This document shows, in pieces, positions 34,967 to 42,946 of a stretch of DNA of 43,087 nucleotides; position 1 is the stretch's first letter; every line of letters begins with the position of its first letter. This stretch comes from Paenibacillus camerounensis. GTDB taxonomy: Bacteria; Bacillota; Bacilli; Paenibacillales; Paenibacillaceae. The translations under genes and the position numbers were made by a program. The notes beneath the pieces are model-generated. The model saw only the letters and a program-made list of their open reading frames with translations. It searched no databases and had not been told where the DNA came from. Where the stretch lies: contig NZ_CCDG010000030.1 of NCBI RefSeq assembly GCF_000723885.1, positions 1 through 43,087 on the forward strand, given 5' to 3'.

Positions 34967-35194
34967 GTCGCACTCTGTATGGAGTGCGTGGATTGAAATT
35001 TCGCCGGGTCCATCATGACGGCATAAACTTTCTGTCGCAGTCTGTATGAGTGGATTGAAATAACACCAAGTGCGACCCGGTTAAATGCGTGGTCGGGTCG
35101 CACTCTGTATGGAGTGCGTGGATTGAATCCTTACGCATTATATAGCTTTGCAAATTAATCAATGTCGCACTTCATATGGAATACATGATCGAAA
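34967..35194 (+). CRISPR. CRISPR array 1, type I-C-like, degenerate, 4 repeats
   Basis: Repeats are at 34967-34998, 35034-35060 (five bases shorter, with a G in place of C), 35097-35128 and 35164-35194 (strongly diverged). The intact repeat is 32 bp, beginning GTCGCACTC and ending GCGTGGATTGAAA, typical of type I-C. Spacers are 35, 36 and 35 bp. Decay toward the downstream end gives a leader-to-trailer direction on the plus strand. No cas gene lies in the window. Confidence 0.9.
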
Positions 35195-35292
35195 CATTGA
35201 AACAAAGCCTGAGCTATGCCAAAATAAAACATAAAACCGCTCTTACTTATCTGAAAGATTGTAATTAGGTGTGTATAAAGGGAGTGAATGCT

Positions 35293-37989
35293 ATGCAACA
35301 GCAGAGTACAACCACTGTGGCTGCCGGGAGAGGGCAGCTTATTGTTGTTTTGCTTTCAGAGGGGCAGTATGAATTAGACTGGCAAGAGGGGCAATCGCAA
35401 GCAGAGGCTGAATCGGCTGAGCAAGCCCTTCAAGATGAGCTGTATAAGCTGTTTCGTAAGGATTCGGACGAATTCCTGCTAGAGTTGGCCCTGAAACGGC
35501 AGAATGAGGGGCTGTCGGAGTCACTACGATTCATGCAGCGGATTGGAATCCATTTTTTAAAAGGAATGGCCCAGCATCCTGATCTGGAAGGGGAGCGTGA
35601 TACGGCTGTCCTTCCGCTGGAGAATAAGAATGTAAAGGAATGGCTGTCAGGCGCCCCTTATCTGATCGGATCGCAATGGCTGGATGCTAGCTTTATAGAG
35701 GGGCTCTGGCAAGGCTTGCATCGGGCATATTCAGCTAATGTGAAACGGCATAGCGGCAGTATGGCCCAGTGGTTCGCGGATAGCGGTGCCGCATATCAAC
35801 CGGCGGGCAGAGTCTACTTCCACCTTGTAGAGAGCAAGGAAGGAAGTGAATATCCCTTTTCATTCTTATCTACGTATGCTTCAGAGAAGCAGGAAGCGGG
35901 CAAAACAAGACATTTACCACTCAAACAAGCGCTGGTAGATTACGGAGAGAACAGTGGGAAGCTGCTGGAACTGCTCTCAACGGTGCACCGTGCAGCAGAA
36001 CAAAGCGGGCTGATTAGCGAGCTTGTGGAGTCGGGCGATATTTTTTATCCAATTGGGCTGACTTCTGAAGAAGCATATGATTTCCTGCGTGAGATAGTGC
36101 TATATGAGGAAGCGGGCGTGCTCTGCCGGATTCCCAAATGGTGGCGCAGCAAGTCTAATTCACTTAAATTAAATGTTAGCGTTGGAGATAAGCAGCCTTC
36201 CCGTTTAAGTGCCGACGCATTGCTCAGTTTCCAGGCCAATCTGTGGTTAGGGGATGAAGCGATATCTGCGGAAGAACTGCGGCAATTACTTGCTGAGCAG
36301 GAAGGACTGGCCCTCATCAAGGGCAAATGGGTTGAGGTCAATCATAAACGCCTGCAGCAGGCACTGGATGCTTATGAGCGGGCAGAAGAAACTGCTGGGG
36401 GTTCAGGGCTGAGCATCGTTGAGGCGATGAAGCTGCATATGAATGCGGAACGCCTGTTGCATGTGGAAGCAGATATGGTCGAGGTTGAGGTCACGAACGG
36501 GCAATGGCTGGAATCGGTTATGGACCGGTTGCAGGAGCCTGATCGCATTGAGCCTCTCGGCGGAGCCGGTGAGGATTTCCAGGCAAGCTTGCGCGAGTAT
36601 CAGGAGCGGGGCGTAAGCTGGCTGCATATGATGAAGACGCTGGGTCTGGGAGCTTGTCTGGCAGACGATATGGGTCTAGGCAAAACCATACAGATTATTG
36701 CCTTGCTTAATTATATCCGAAGTGTAAGGCAAGAACGGGCCTTGCTCGTTGTTCCTGCTTCGCTGGTCGGCAACTGGATGAGAGAGATTGGCAAGTTTGC
36801 GCCTTCTTTAAGCTACTACGTATGCCATTCGTCCGAGAACAAAGATATACAGCAAGCAGCTGCGCTGGGCGACGGGATTCAGCTTGTCATTACGACCTAT
36901 GGAATGCTTGCCAAGTATGAGTGGCTGAATACACATGGATGGGACATGCTCATTATAGATGAAGCCCAAGCTATCAAAAATCCCGGCACCAAGCAGACGA
37001 AGCTGGTAAAGGGAATCAATGCCTCCTACCGGATAGCGATGACAGGCACTCCTATAGAGAACAGGCTCAGCGATCTCTGGTCGTTGTTTGATTTTCTCAA
37101 TAAGGGGCTGCTTGGTACGGCAAAGGAATTCGGTACATTCACGCGAGGACTGCGTGATTCCAGTGATGGCTATGGAAGATTGCGGCAGACGGTGAGTCCG
37201 TTTATTCTGCGTCGGCTGAAGACGGATCGCAGTATTATTACCGATCTGCCTGACAAAATCGAGATGAAGACGTATGCTTCATTAACCAAAAAACAGATCG
37301 TACTATACAAGAAACTGGTTAAGGAATTACAGGAGAAGCTGGAGGATGCGGATGAGGGGATTCAGCGCAAAGGTCTGGTGCTTGCTGCATTAATGAAGTT
37401 CAAACAAATCTGCAACCACCCCGATCAATATTTGGGCCAGCAGGTGTATGCGGAGCCGGATAGCGGAAAGTTTGCACGGCTGCGCGAAATCTGTGAGACA
37501 ATCTACGAAAAGCGGGAACGAGTCCTTATTTTCACACAATTCAGGGAAGTGACGGAAGCGTTGCAGGCTTTTCTGGAGCCGATCTTTCAGCACAAAGGGC
37601 TTGTCTTGCATGGGGGAACTCCTGTCGGGAAACGGCAAGAGCTGGTGGACGCTTTTCAGGGTAAGGAATATGTGCCATTCATGGTACTCTCGATCAAAGC
37701 GGGCGGAGTCGGGCTGAATTTGACGGCGGCTAACCATGTGGTGCATTTCGACAGATGGTGGAATCCGGCGGTGGAGAATCAGGCGACAGACCGGGCGTTT
37801 CGGATTGGCCAGCAGCGAAATGTGATTGTCCATAAGTTCATTACGCAAGGAACCATTGAGGAGAAAATCGATCAGATCATCGAGGATAAGGTTCGTCTAT
37901 CCCAGGAAATTGTGCCGGATATTCAGGACAATTGGATAACGGAAATGGATAATGACCAGTTACTGAATTTGATGAAGCTAATAGAGTAA
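35293..37989 (+). CDS. ywqA: SNF2-family DNA/RNA helicase-like ATPase (YwqA-like)
   Basis: A protein of about 898 residues. An N-terminal part of about 440 residues typical of bacterial SNF2-associated domains is followed by the ATPase core: DDMGLGKTIQ (K464), DEAQ (556-559), MTGTPIENRL, then helicase C with VLHGGTPVGKR, SIKAGGVGLNLTAANHVVHFDRWWNP and ATDRAFRIGQ. The protein is intact with all helicase motifs. ATG 35293 follows GGGAG by 8 bases. The next gene is the SWIM protein, 19 bases on, the same pair as ywqA-ywqB in Bacillus. It lies directly after CRISPR array 1. Its substrate and pathway are not established. Confidence 0.9.
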   Translation: MQQQSTTTVAAGRGQLIVVLLSEGQYELDWQEGQSQAEAESAEQALQDELYKLFRKDSDEFLLELALKRQNEGLSESLRFMQRIGIHFLKGMAQHPDLEGERDTAVLPLENKNVKEWLSGAPYLIGSQWLDASFIEGLWQGLHRAYSANVKRHSGSMAQWFADSGAAYQPAGRVYFHLVESKEGSEYPFSFLSTYASEKQEAGKTRHLPLKQALVDYGENSGKLLELLSTVHRAAEQSGLISELVESGDIFYPIGLTSEEAYDFLREIVLYEEAGVLCRIPKWWRSKSNSLKLNVSVGDKQPSRLSADALLSFQANLWLGDEAISAEELRQLLAEQEGLALIKGKWVEVNHKRLQQALDAYERAEETAGGSGLSIVEAMKLHMNAERLLHVEADMVEVEVTNGQWLESVMDRLQEPDRIEPLGGAGEDFQASLREYQERGVSWLHMMKTLGLGACLADDMGLGKTIQIIALLNYIRSVRQERALLVVPASLVGNWMREIGKFAPSLSYYVCHSSENKDIQQAAALGDGIQLVITTYGMLAKYEWLNTHGWDMLIIDEAQAIKNPGTKQTKLVKGINASYRIAMTGTPIENRLSDLWSLFDFLNKGLLGTAKEFGTFTRGLRDSSDGYGRLRQTVSPFILRRLKTDRSIITDLPDKIEMKTYASLTKKQIVLYKKLVKELQEKLEDADEGIQRKGLVLAALMKFKQICNHPDQYLGQQVYAEPDSGKFARLREICETIYEKRERVLIFTQFREVTEALQAFLEPIFQHKGLVLHGGTPVGKRQELVDAFQGKEYVPFMVLSIKAGGVGLNLTAANHVVHFDRWWNPAVENQATDRAFRIGQQRNVIVHKFITQGTIEEKIDQIIEDKVRLSQEIVPDIQDNWITEMDNDQLLNLMKLIE

Positions 37990-38008
37990 GCTGTGGGAGT
38001 GGATGATT

Positions 38009-38836
38009 ATGGGGTTCTATAGTGAATTTCCTGAATACGTACCTGTTGCAGAGAAGAAACGCAGAGCCGCAGCGGCAGCAGCAATATTGCAAAAGAAAAA
38101 CCCTAAAGTATGGCCGGTTGTCATCACGGGACGCAGCATTACAACGACCTGGTGGGGCAAGGCATGGTGTACGAATCTGGAGAGCTATGCGGATTACAGC
38201 AATCGGATTGATCGAGGGCGCAGCTATGTAAGACATGGTTCGGTGATTGACCTGCAGATCGCTGGCGGCAAGGTAGAGGCGCTTGTTCAGGGGGGCTCAA
38301 GGAAGCCATATAAGGTTGAGGTAACAATAAGTTCATTGTCCAGTCCCACATGGCAGCAGATTGTTGAAGGTTGCGCTGGCCAAATAAGCTCGCTCCAAGA
38401 ACTCGCAGGCGGGGAATTCCCTGCGGGGCTGTCTGAGTTGTTCACGACCAAGGGCAAGGGTCTGTTTCCATCCCCCAAAGAGATTCGCTTCAGCTGCAGC
38501 TGTCCGGATTATGCGGTAATGTGCAAGCATGTAGCAGCTGTGCTGTATGGGATAGGCGCCCGATTCGATCAGGATTCTGCGCTGCTCTTCGAGCTACGTA
38601 ATGTGAAGATGGATGAGCTGATTTCGGCATCACTTGCCAAGCAATCTCAGGATCTGATGGGTAAGAGCGGCCGGCGTGGCCGGAGAGTTCTGGAAGATGG
38701 GGATCTGGGAAGCACGTTCGGGATTGAGCTGGATACCATTGAACTGGATGCGGAGAGTGAGGTAACCAAGCCGCGCAGGGGAAGGCCGCCGAAGAACAAA
38801 GCTGATTCAAGTAAGACCGAATTAGATAAGGAGTAA
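38009..38836 (+). CDS. ywqB: SWIM zinc-finger protein (YwqB-like) with AT-hook-like tail
   Basis: A protein of about 275 residues. The SWIM finger is FSCSCPDYAVMCKHVAAVLYGIG (C-x-C...C-x-H) at about 162-185. The N-terminal half (TTTWWGKAWCTNLESYADY) is the conserved region of this family. The C-terminus has KPRRGRPPKNK, an AT-hook-like RGRP motif, followed by acidic residues. It is translated from ATG 38009 (nine bases after GGGAG); ATG 38003 is closer than normal. It follows the SNF2 gene and probably acts with it in nucleic-acid handling; such SNF2-SWIM pairs are seen in Bacillus as ywqAB. Confidence 0.88.
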   Translation: MGFYSEFPEYVPVAEKKRRAAAAAAILQKKNPKVWPVVITGRSITTTWWGKAWCTNLESYADYSNRIDRGRSYVRHGSVIDLQIAGGKVEALVQGGSRKPYKVEVTISSLSSPTWQQIVEGCAGQISSLQELAGGEFPAGLSELFTTKGKGLFPSPKEIRFSCSCPDYAVMCKHVAAVLYGIGARFDQDSALLFELRNVKMDELISASLAKQSQDLMGKSGRRGRRVLEDGDLGSTFGIELDTIELDAESEVTKPRRGRPPKNKADSSKTELDKE

Positions 38837-38857
38837 AAGATACTGTCACCCCAAAAA

Positions 38858-38908
38858 GTCGCATACGTTTGTGAATTGTTCTATATATTAGAGCGCGTGG
38901 ATGGAAGT
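38858..38908 (+). repeat. Remnant of an interrupted CRISPR repeat
   Basis: GTCGCA at 38858 and GAGCGCGTGGATGGAAGT at 38891-38908 resemble the two ends of the array repeat (the latter 15 of 18 positions). They are separated by about 27 bases of unrelated sequence instead of about 8. It lies 21 bases after the SWIM stop codon. Confidence 0.5.
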
Positions 38909-38918
38909 ATGATTTAGT

Positions 38919-39100
38919 AGTGCGAATGCCAAGCTCCCATGAAATCCCCGGTTCCTTCGCACCTCAGAATTTGTCGAAACCCTAAGGGTTAGACAGTGTT
39001 GATAAAAAGTCAACGGTTGATCGATACTTTTTGCAATACTCTTTCTGTAAAAATGTATTGAATTGATGTGGGAACGGCATGAATTATGCTGTTTTCCGCT
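38919..39100 (+). promoter_or_regulatory. CRISPR leader 2
   Basis: GTGCGAA at 38920 and TTCGCAC at 38956 form an inverted repeat; AT-rich DNA follows, ending TTTTCCGCT just before the first repeat. The first 60 bases match leader 1 in 51 positions, and both end in TT(C)CGCT, so the leaders are duplicates. Confidence 0.65.
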
Positions 39101-39542
39101 GTCGCACTCCGTGTGGAGTGCGTGGATTGAAATTCTTTACGACAGCTTAAATGCACGGGTAACAGCGGTCGCACTCCGTGTGGAGTGCGTGGATTGAAAT
39201 AAAGAATCGGATGATTGGACTGAATCGTCACTAGTCGCACTCCGTGTGGAGTGCGTGGATTGAAATGTTCTTTGGCCATTTCATTGCCCTTTTCAACCCA
39301 CGGTCGCACTCCGTGTGGAGTGCGTGGATTGAAATTCAGACCGGACGGGAGCGCCTGAACTGCGGGAGCTGGTCGCACTCCGTGTGGAGTGCGTGGATTG
39401 AAATTAAGTAGGCTGGTACGATAGCCGAACCACTGAAAGTCGCACTCCGTATGGAGTACGTGGATTGAAATATGTAGATTGTATAGCCGAGGAGATGCCC
39501 CAAGGTCGCACTCTACTCTCCGTATGGAGAATGGATTGCGAC
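39101..39542 (+). CRISPR. CRISPR array 2, type I-C-like, 7 repeats
   Basis: Repeats of 32 bp start at 39101, 39168, 39234, 39303, 39372 and 39439, plus a degenerate terminal one at about 39505-39542. The first five are identical (GTCGCACTC...GTGTGG...GCGTGGATTGAAA); the sixth has two changes and the last carries an insertion. Spacers are 35, 34, 37, 37, 35 and 34 bp. The leader is on the left. The consensus is the usual type I-C repeat. There is no cas gene within the window. Confidence 0.97.
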
Positions 39543-39761
39543 GTGTTTGATTTGAAATATTGTATGTTGGTTTTTCTCATCTATATTCATTCGTGAACAT
39601 AGATTGAAGTAGCAGATGGAGACAGGCCATGGTAGCTGTCAGTCCCCCATAGCATACACATTGTAATCCCCCCACCCAAAATGTTACACTGACCTCAACT
39701 GCCAGTACGCCCCTAACGGGGATATTGGAATTTGATCTCTCATCCGCACAGGAGGTAAATC

Positions 39762-40253
39762 ATGCAAAACAAAATAAGCGAAGTACTGCTAGAGAACTGG
39801 GACTATGCCATGGACACCGAGGACTGGGCGCCGCCGCTAAGTGATGCCTTGGAGGGTGTTAATGCCGAGCAGGCAGTCTGGAAGCCGGGCGAAGCGGGCA
39901 ACTCAATCTGGGAGACGGTGAATCATCTGACTTACTACAAGGAGCGTCTGCTGCGCAAGCTTAAGGGGCTGGAGCAGCTTCCGGATTTGGAGAACAATGA
40001 TGCCACCTTTACCGTGACAGAGAGCGGGGAAGAAGCCTGGGTACAGGCCGTTACTAAGCTGAAGTCGGTCCATGCCTCTCTTCGGGAGATCATTGAAGCA
40101 TTGGAAGAAGGCGCATATGACTGGGGCGGCTCCGGACATGCTCCGGGCGAAGAGGTGATGAGCCTGATTCTGCATGATTTTTACCATACTGGTCAAATTG
40201 TGCTGATCCGCAAGCTGCAGGGCTCCTGGCCGTCGAACCGCAGTTTTAATTAA
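39762..40253 (+). CDS. DinB-superfamily protein
   Basis: A 163-residue four-helix-bundle protein. The metal-binding histidines are visible in ETVNHLTYYKE and in the C-terminal LILHDFYHTGQIVLIRKLQG (HDxxHxGQ pattern). The family acts as metal-dependent thiol transferases or is of unknown function; the substrate is not predictable. AGGAGG precedes the ATG by 7 bases. The gene stands alone, after the CRISPR array. Confidence 0.85.
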   Translation: MQNKISEVLLENWDYAMDTEDWAPPLSDALEGVNAEQAVWKPGEAGNSIWETVNHLTYYKERLLRKLKGLEQLPDLENNDATFTVTESGEEAWVQAVTKLKSVHASLREIIEALEEGAYDWGGSGHAPGEEVMSLILHDFYHTGQIVLIRKLQGSWPSNRSFN

Positions 40254-40418
40254 GGCTGGCTTGCTTAGAATTACGAATCCATTGCACATCAATTCTCTAG
40301 CCGCAGCTCCTGCCGTCTGTGTATAATCCGGACGCAGGAAGATGCGGCTATTTGTTTCAACCTGAAAAATCCGGGGTTAATGGATGTCATAACAGTTCAA
40401 ATTTGAAGGGAGAGGTTG

Positions 40419-40589
40419 ATGATGGATCCGAATTACAAGGATAGAAGTGTTGAGGTTGAACGCACGGAGGTACGCAAGCACTCGGACTCCAGCGTTGTCG
40501 CATCCACCTTTATTAAATACGCAGCCTACATTATTATTATCTTCGGAATCTTATTTTTCCTGGTGCGGTACGTCTTCCCGATGTTTTAA
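40419..40589 (+). CDS. Small single-pass membrane protein
   Basis: A 56-residue protein, MMDPNYKDRSVEVERTEVRK, a polar segment, then one helix (about 33-53, AAYIIIIFGILFFLVRYVFP). GGGAGAGG lies before the start; ATG 40419 or 40422 could be used. The family is not recognised, although small proteins of this type are common next to sporulation genes. Confidence 0.65.
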   Translation: MMDPNYKDRSVEVERTEVRKHSDSSVVASTFIKYAAYIIIIFGILFFLVRYVFPMF

Positions 40590-40631
40590 TTAGAGGGTGA
40601 GCGGACATTCGCTAGATTAACGTCTAACCCC

Positions 40632-40668
40632 AAAAAGCCGCGCCTACCTGAAGGTAGACACGGCTTTT
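40632..40668. terminator. Bidirectional terminator
   Basis: AAAAGCCG and CGGCTTTT arms with inner CTACC/GGTAG pairing serve both the small membrane gene (plus) and the cmpA gene (minus). Confidence 0.75.
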
Positions 40669-40692
40669 GCTTGTGCACATTGTTTCATTCGA

Positions 40693-40830
40693 TTATAAAT
40701 CCCGCTGGACAAATTCCCGGGAATCACCGGAGTTACGGTAGAAGAACCAGCATTCGTTGAGCATTTTGATCTGGCGCCGGTCTTTCTTGAAATAAGCCTT
40801 CATCAGCTGATTGCAGAGCCACTGCGGCAA
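40693..40830 (-). CDS. cmpA: Cortex morphogenetic protein CmpA
   Basis: A 45-residue protein, MPQWLCNQLMKAYFKKD, then RRQIKMLNECWFFYRNSGDS. It matches the Bacillus CmpA pattern, a small protein that helps coordinate spore coat and cortex assembly. The start is TTG with AAGGAGGGG four bases upstream. The length is a little longer than the Bacillus protein. It supports a spore-forming host. Confidence 0.85.
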   Translation of the reverse strand: MPQWLCNQLMKAYFKKDRRQIKMLNECWFFYRNSGDSREFVQRDL

Positions 40831-40943
40831 ATGTACCCCTCCTTACGAGCATGCATCCTATGTACAGATAGCATATGGATAAAGGGGCCCAATGGTGCGG
40901 CAGCGGGTAACAATTTGCTTGATCCGTCTTTTACAAAAAAATC

Positions 40944-41303
40944 CTAATGCACGCCTTCTTCTTCCTCTTCATACCACTGCTCAAGCTGCGCCTGCAGGGC
41001 GCGGATTTCGGTCAGCAGCGAGATAAGCGGATATTCCTTCTCCTGAATGGAAGCAAAAGCGTTCTCCAGCCGGTTGATATACCCCAGTCCAGACTCCAGC
41101 ACATACCCTTCGCGCAAAAGCTCAAGCGCATCGCACTCCGCAACCGCAAGCGGCAGATCCGGCACATTATCGGCGGTCAGCTTGTCGATCTCCTTATTCA
41201 GGCGCAGATTAAGCGCACTCAGCTGGTACGCATATTCCTCTGGCATTTCTACAAATTGCAGTTCCTGATGCTGCTGCAAGATTACATACCGCATTTTTGG
41301 CAT
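40944..41303 (-). CDS. Conserved helical protein of unknown function
   Basis: A 119-residue protein. MRYVILQQHQELQFVEMPEEYAY is followed by two predicted amphipathic helices and a Glu-rich end (LEQWYEEEEEGVH). GGAGGGAG precedes the ATG. The family is not recognised. It may be coiled-coil forming. It lies between cmpA and the SprT-like gene, in divergent orientation to the latter. Confidence 0.6.
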   Translation of the reverse strand: MPKMRYVILQQHQELQFVEMPEEYAYQLSALNLRLNKEIDKLTADNVPDLPLAVAECDALELLREGYVLESGLGYINRLENAFASIQEKEYPLISLLTEIRALQAQLEQWYEEEEEGVH

Positions 41304-41414
41304 AACTTATTCTCCCTCCGTACTTGTCTTCCTTCTTGACAGTGTAGCCTATGGGCAAGTTACAATTCAAGAGGTGATGTTATTTTTGCACTGTTAAAAA
41401 AGGGGGCGGACGCT

Positions 41415-41909
41415 ATGACCGGTACAAGCATCAGTATGAGTAACGAGGAGCTGCAGCAGTGGATTGAGCGGATATCGCTCAACAGCTTCGGCGTGCCGTT
41501 CCGGCACAAGGCCAGCTTTAACAGCAGACTGACGACGACGGGCGGACGGTATTTTACCAAAAGTCATAATATAGAGATCAATCCGCAGCAGCTTGCCGTT
41601 AACGGGCATGAGGAGACGGAGAAAATTATCAAGCATGAGCTCTGTCACTATCATCTGCATCTGGCTAAGCGCGGCTATATGCACCGGGATGCCGATTTTA
41701 AAAGCCTGCTGGCCCAAGTCGGCGGGAGCCGCTACTGTCAGACGCTTCCCGGGGCCAAGGCGCGTAAACCGCAGCCTTACCGGTACAAGCTGGTGTGTAC
41801 AGCCTGTGATATGGAATATCCGCGCAAACGGCGGGCCGATCCGGCACGCTACCGGTGCGGCAAATGTTCCGGCAAGCTGAAGCTAATAACACTGGAAGCG
41901 GAGAAATAA
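41415..41909 (+). CDS. SprT-like zinc metalloprotease-family protein (YdcK-like)
   Basis: A 164-residue protein. IIKHELCHYHLHLAKRGYMHRD carries the zincin motif HExxH and a later His. RLTTTGGRYF and NIEINPQQL precede it as in YdcK-type SprT-like proteins. A C-terminal zinc ribbon has C-x2-C (CTAC) and C-x2-C (CGKC). Eukaryotic relatives (Spartan) cut DNA-protein crosslinks; the bacterial role is unknown. The start is ATG 41415 with AGGGGGC upstream; an in-frame ATG at 41436 is possible. Confidence 0.85.
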   Translation: MTGTSISMSNEELQQWIERISLNSFGVPFRHKASFNSRLTTTGGRYFTKSHNIEINPQQLAVNGHEETEKIIKHELCHYHLHLAKRGYMHRDADFKSLLAQVGGSRYCQTLPGAKARKPQPYRYKLVCTACDMEYPRKRRADPARYRCGKCSGKLKLITLEAEK

Positions 41910-41913
41910 TCCG

Positions 41914-42579
41914 CTACTTAATGATAAGACCCAGCAGTCCGGCAAAAGAAGCCGCCTGATCCGCAGCAATAATGCAGCCCGGCAAGTCTTCGATATCCAC
42001 CTGCAGACCGGTGAATTCGCAGCTGCTCAGGTCGGTATCCTTCAGCTTGACTCCGGCCATGACGGCCTGGTCCATTGTGCATTCTTCAAATGCGACTTTC
42101 TGAAAGTCAGCCTGATAATAATCAGCGGTGTTCAGCGAGCACTGCCCGAAGGCGGTAAGCTTGAGCTTGCCGAACCGGAAGCTGGCGAAATCGCATAGCG
42201 AATCAGTCACAGAGACATTCTGAAAGCGGGCCCGGGTGAAATCGGTTCCGATCATTTTACATTGTCTGAATTCGGTACGGTGGATAAAGGCCTCGCTGAA
42301 ATCTACATTAGAGAAGTCGCAGTTTTCAAACACGACATCCGTTAGCTCAATGGCGCGGAGTGAGGATTCGCTGATAATAACATTTTTGAATAATACCTTG
42401 TCAAAAGAGACCTTCTCGGCCTCCTGGTACTCCAGCTGAACATCGCTGATCTGGCAGCGGCTGTATTCCTCCTTGGTCTGCAGGGCATCAATCGGCTGCT
42501 GCGGCAGGAGGGCGGGGTCTGGGAGCTTCGGGGGTTCGATTTTATCGGTTTTGTCCGCTTTATCACTTTTGTTCTTCAT
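41914..42579 (-). CDS. Pentapeptide-repeat protein
   Basis: A 221-residue protein. After a Lys/Asp/Pro-rich start (MKNKSDKADKTDK...), it has quasi-regular A(D/N)LxX five-residue repeats forming a right-handed beta-helix from about 45 to 200: FDKVLFKNVIISESSLRAI, FENCDFSNVDFSEAFIHRTEF, TDFTRARFQNVSVTD, DLSSCEFTGLQV. Relatives include Qnr and YjbI-type proteins, so DNA-gyrase interaction is possible but not shown. GGAGG precedes the ATG. Confidence 0.85.
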   Translation of the reverse strand: MKNKSDKADKTDKIEPPKLPDPALLPQQPIDALQTKEEYSRCQISDVQLEYQEAEKVSFDKVLFKNVIISESSLRAIELTDVVFENCDFSNVDFSEAFIHRTEFRQCKMIGTDFTRARFQNVSVTDSLCDFASFRFGKLKLTAFGQCSLNTADYYQADFQKVAFEECTMDQAVMAGVKLKDTDLSSCEFTGLQVDIEDLPGCIIAADQAASFAGLLGLIIK

Positions 42580-42609
42580 ATAAGCCTCCAGGTAACAAAC
42601 GTTTTATAA

Positions 42610-42634
42610 ATGAAGATTACCTTCATCTGGTAAT
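42610..42634. promoter_or_regulatory. Nested inverted repeats upstream of the pentapeptide gene
   Basis: ATGAAG/CTTCAT (42610-42615 and 42621-42626) and ATTACC/GGTAAT (42616-42621 and 42629-42634) overlap. They are 31 bases before the pentapeptide start, on its promoter side, and could be an operator. Confidence 0.35.
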
Positions 42635-42884
42635 TATTATGCGGTAAACGCTCTCCTGAATGCAAACAAACATTCTGTGCGAAATGTCAGATTAGTGATG
42701 AAGGACGGCCATATTGCTTTTTCCCGAAAATAAATTACTTCTATAATATAGCGGCAGTCTGGAACGGGCTGAACATTGCTTTTTCCAGGCGGCTGCTTTA
42801 TCTGTTTGATAACAAGTATTGACCGCTCAACCAGTCAGATCTCCGTAAGAATACACCTGTGCCGGGTACAAACACACCTCGTTT

Positions 42885-42898
42885 TGTAAACGCTATCA
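42885..42898. promoter_or_regulatory. cre-like site (CcpA)
   Basis: TGTAAACGCTATCA matches the cre consensus TGWAANCGNTNWCA at every defined position. It lies about 49 bases before the right-end gene, suggesting carbon-catabolite control. Confidence 0.6.
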
Positions 42899-42946
42899 AC
42901 CTAAGATGGAAGGGAAGTCCATTTTTGCTTAGAGGGGGGCGCATTT

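Larger units (their letters stand above)
42580..42946. other. Gap between the pentapeptide gene and the right-end gene
   Basis: 367 bp. It holds nested inverted repeats at 42610-42634, AT-rich sequence and a cre-like site at 42885. I see no gene. Confidence 0.6.

Noticed and set aside
39010..39378. 122-codon open frame with repeated NPRTPHGVR
   Set aside because: It is a translation of the CRISPR repeat array on the opposite strand, not a gene.
34865..39761. Possible cas genes near the arrays
   Set aside because: All open frames here were checked by eye; only the SNF2 and SWIM genes are supported, and neither is a Cas protein. SNF2 has helicase motifs but no HD nuclease region as in Cas3.
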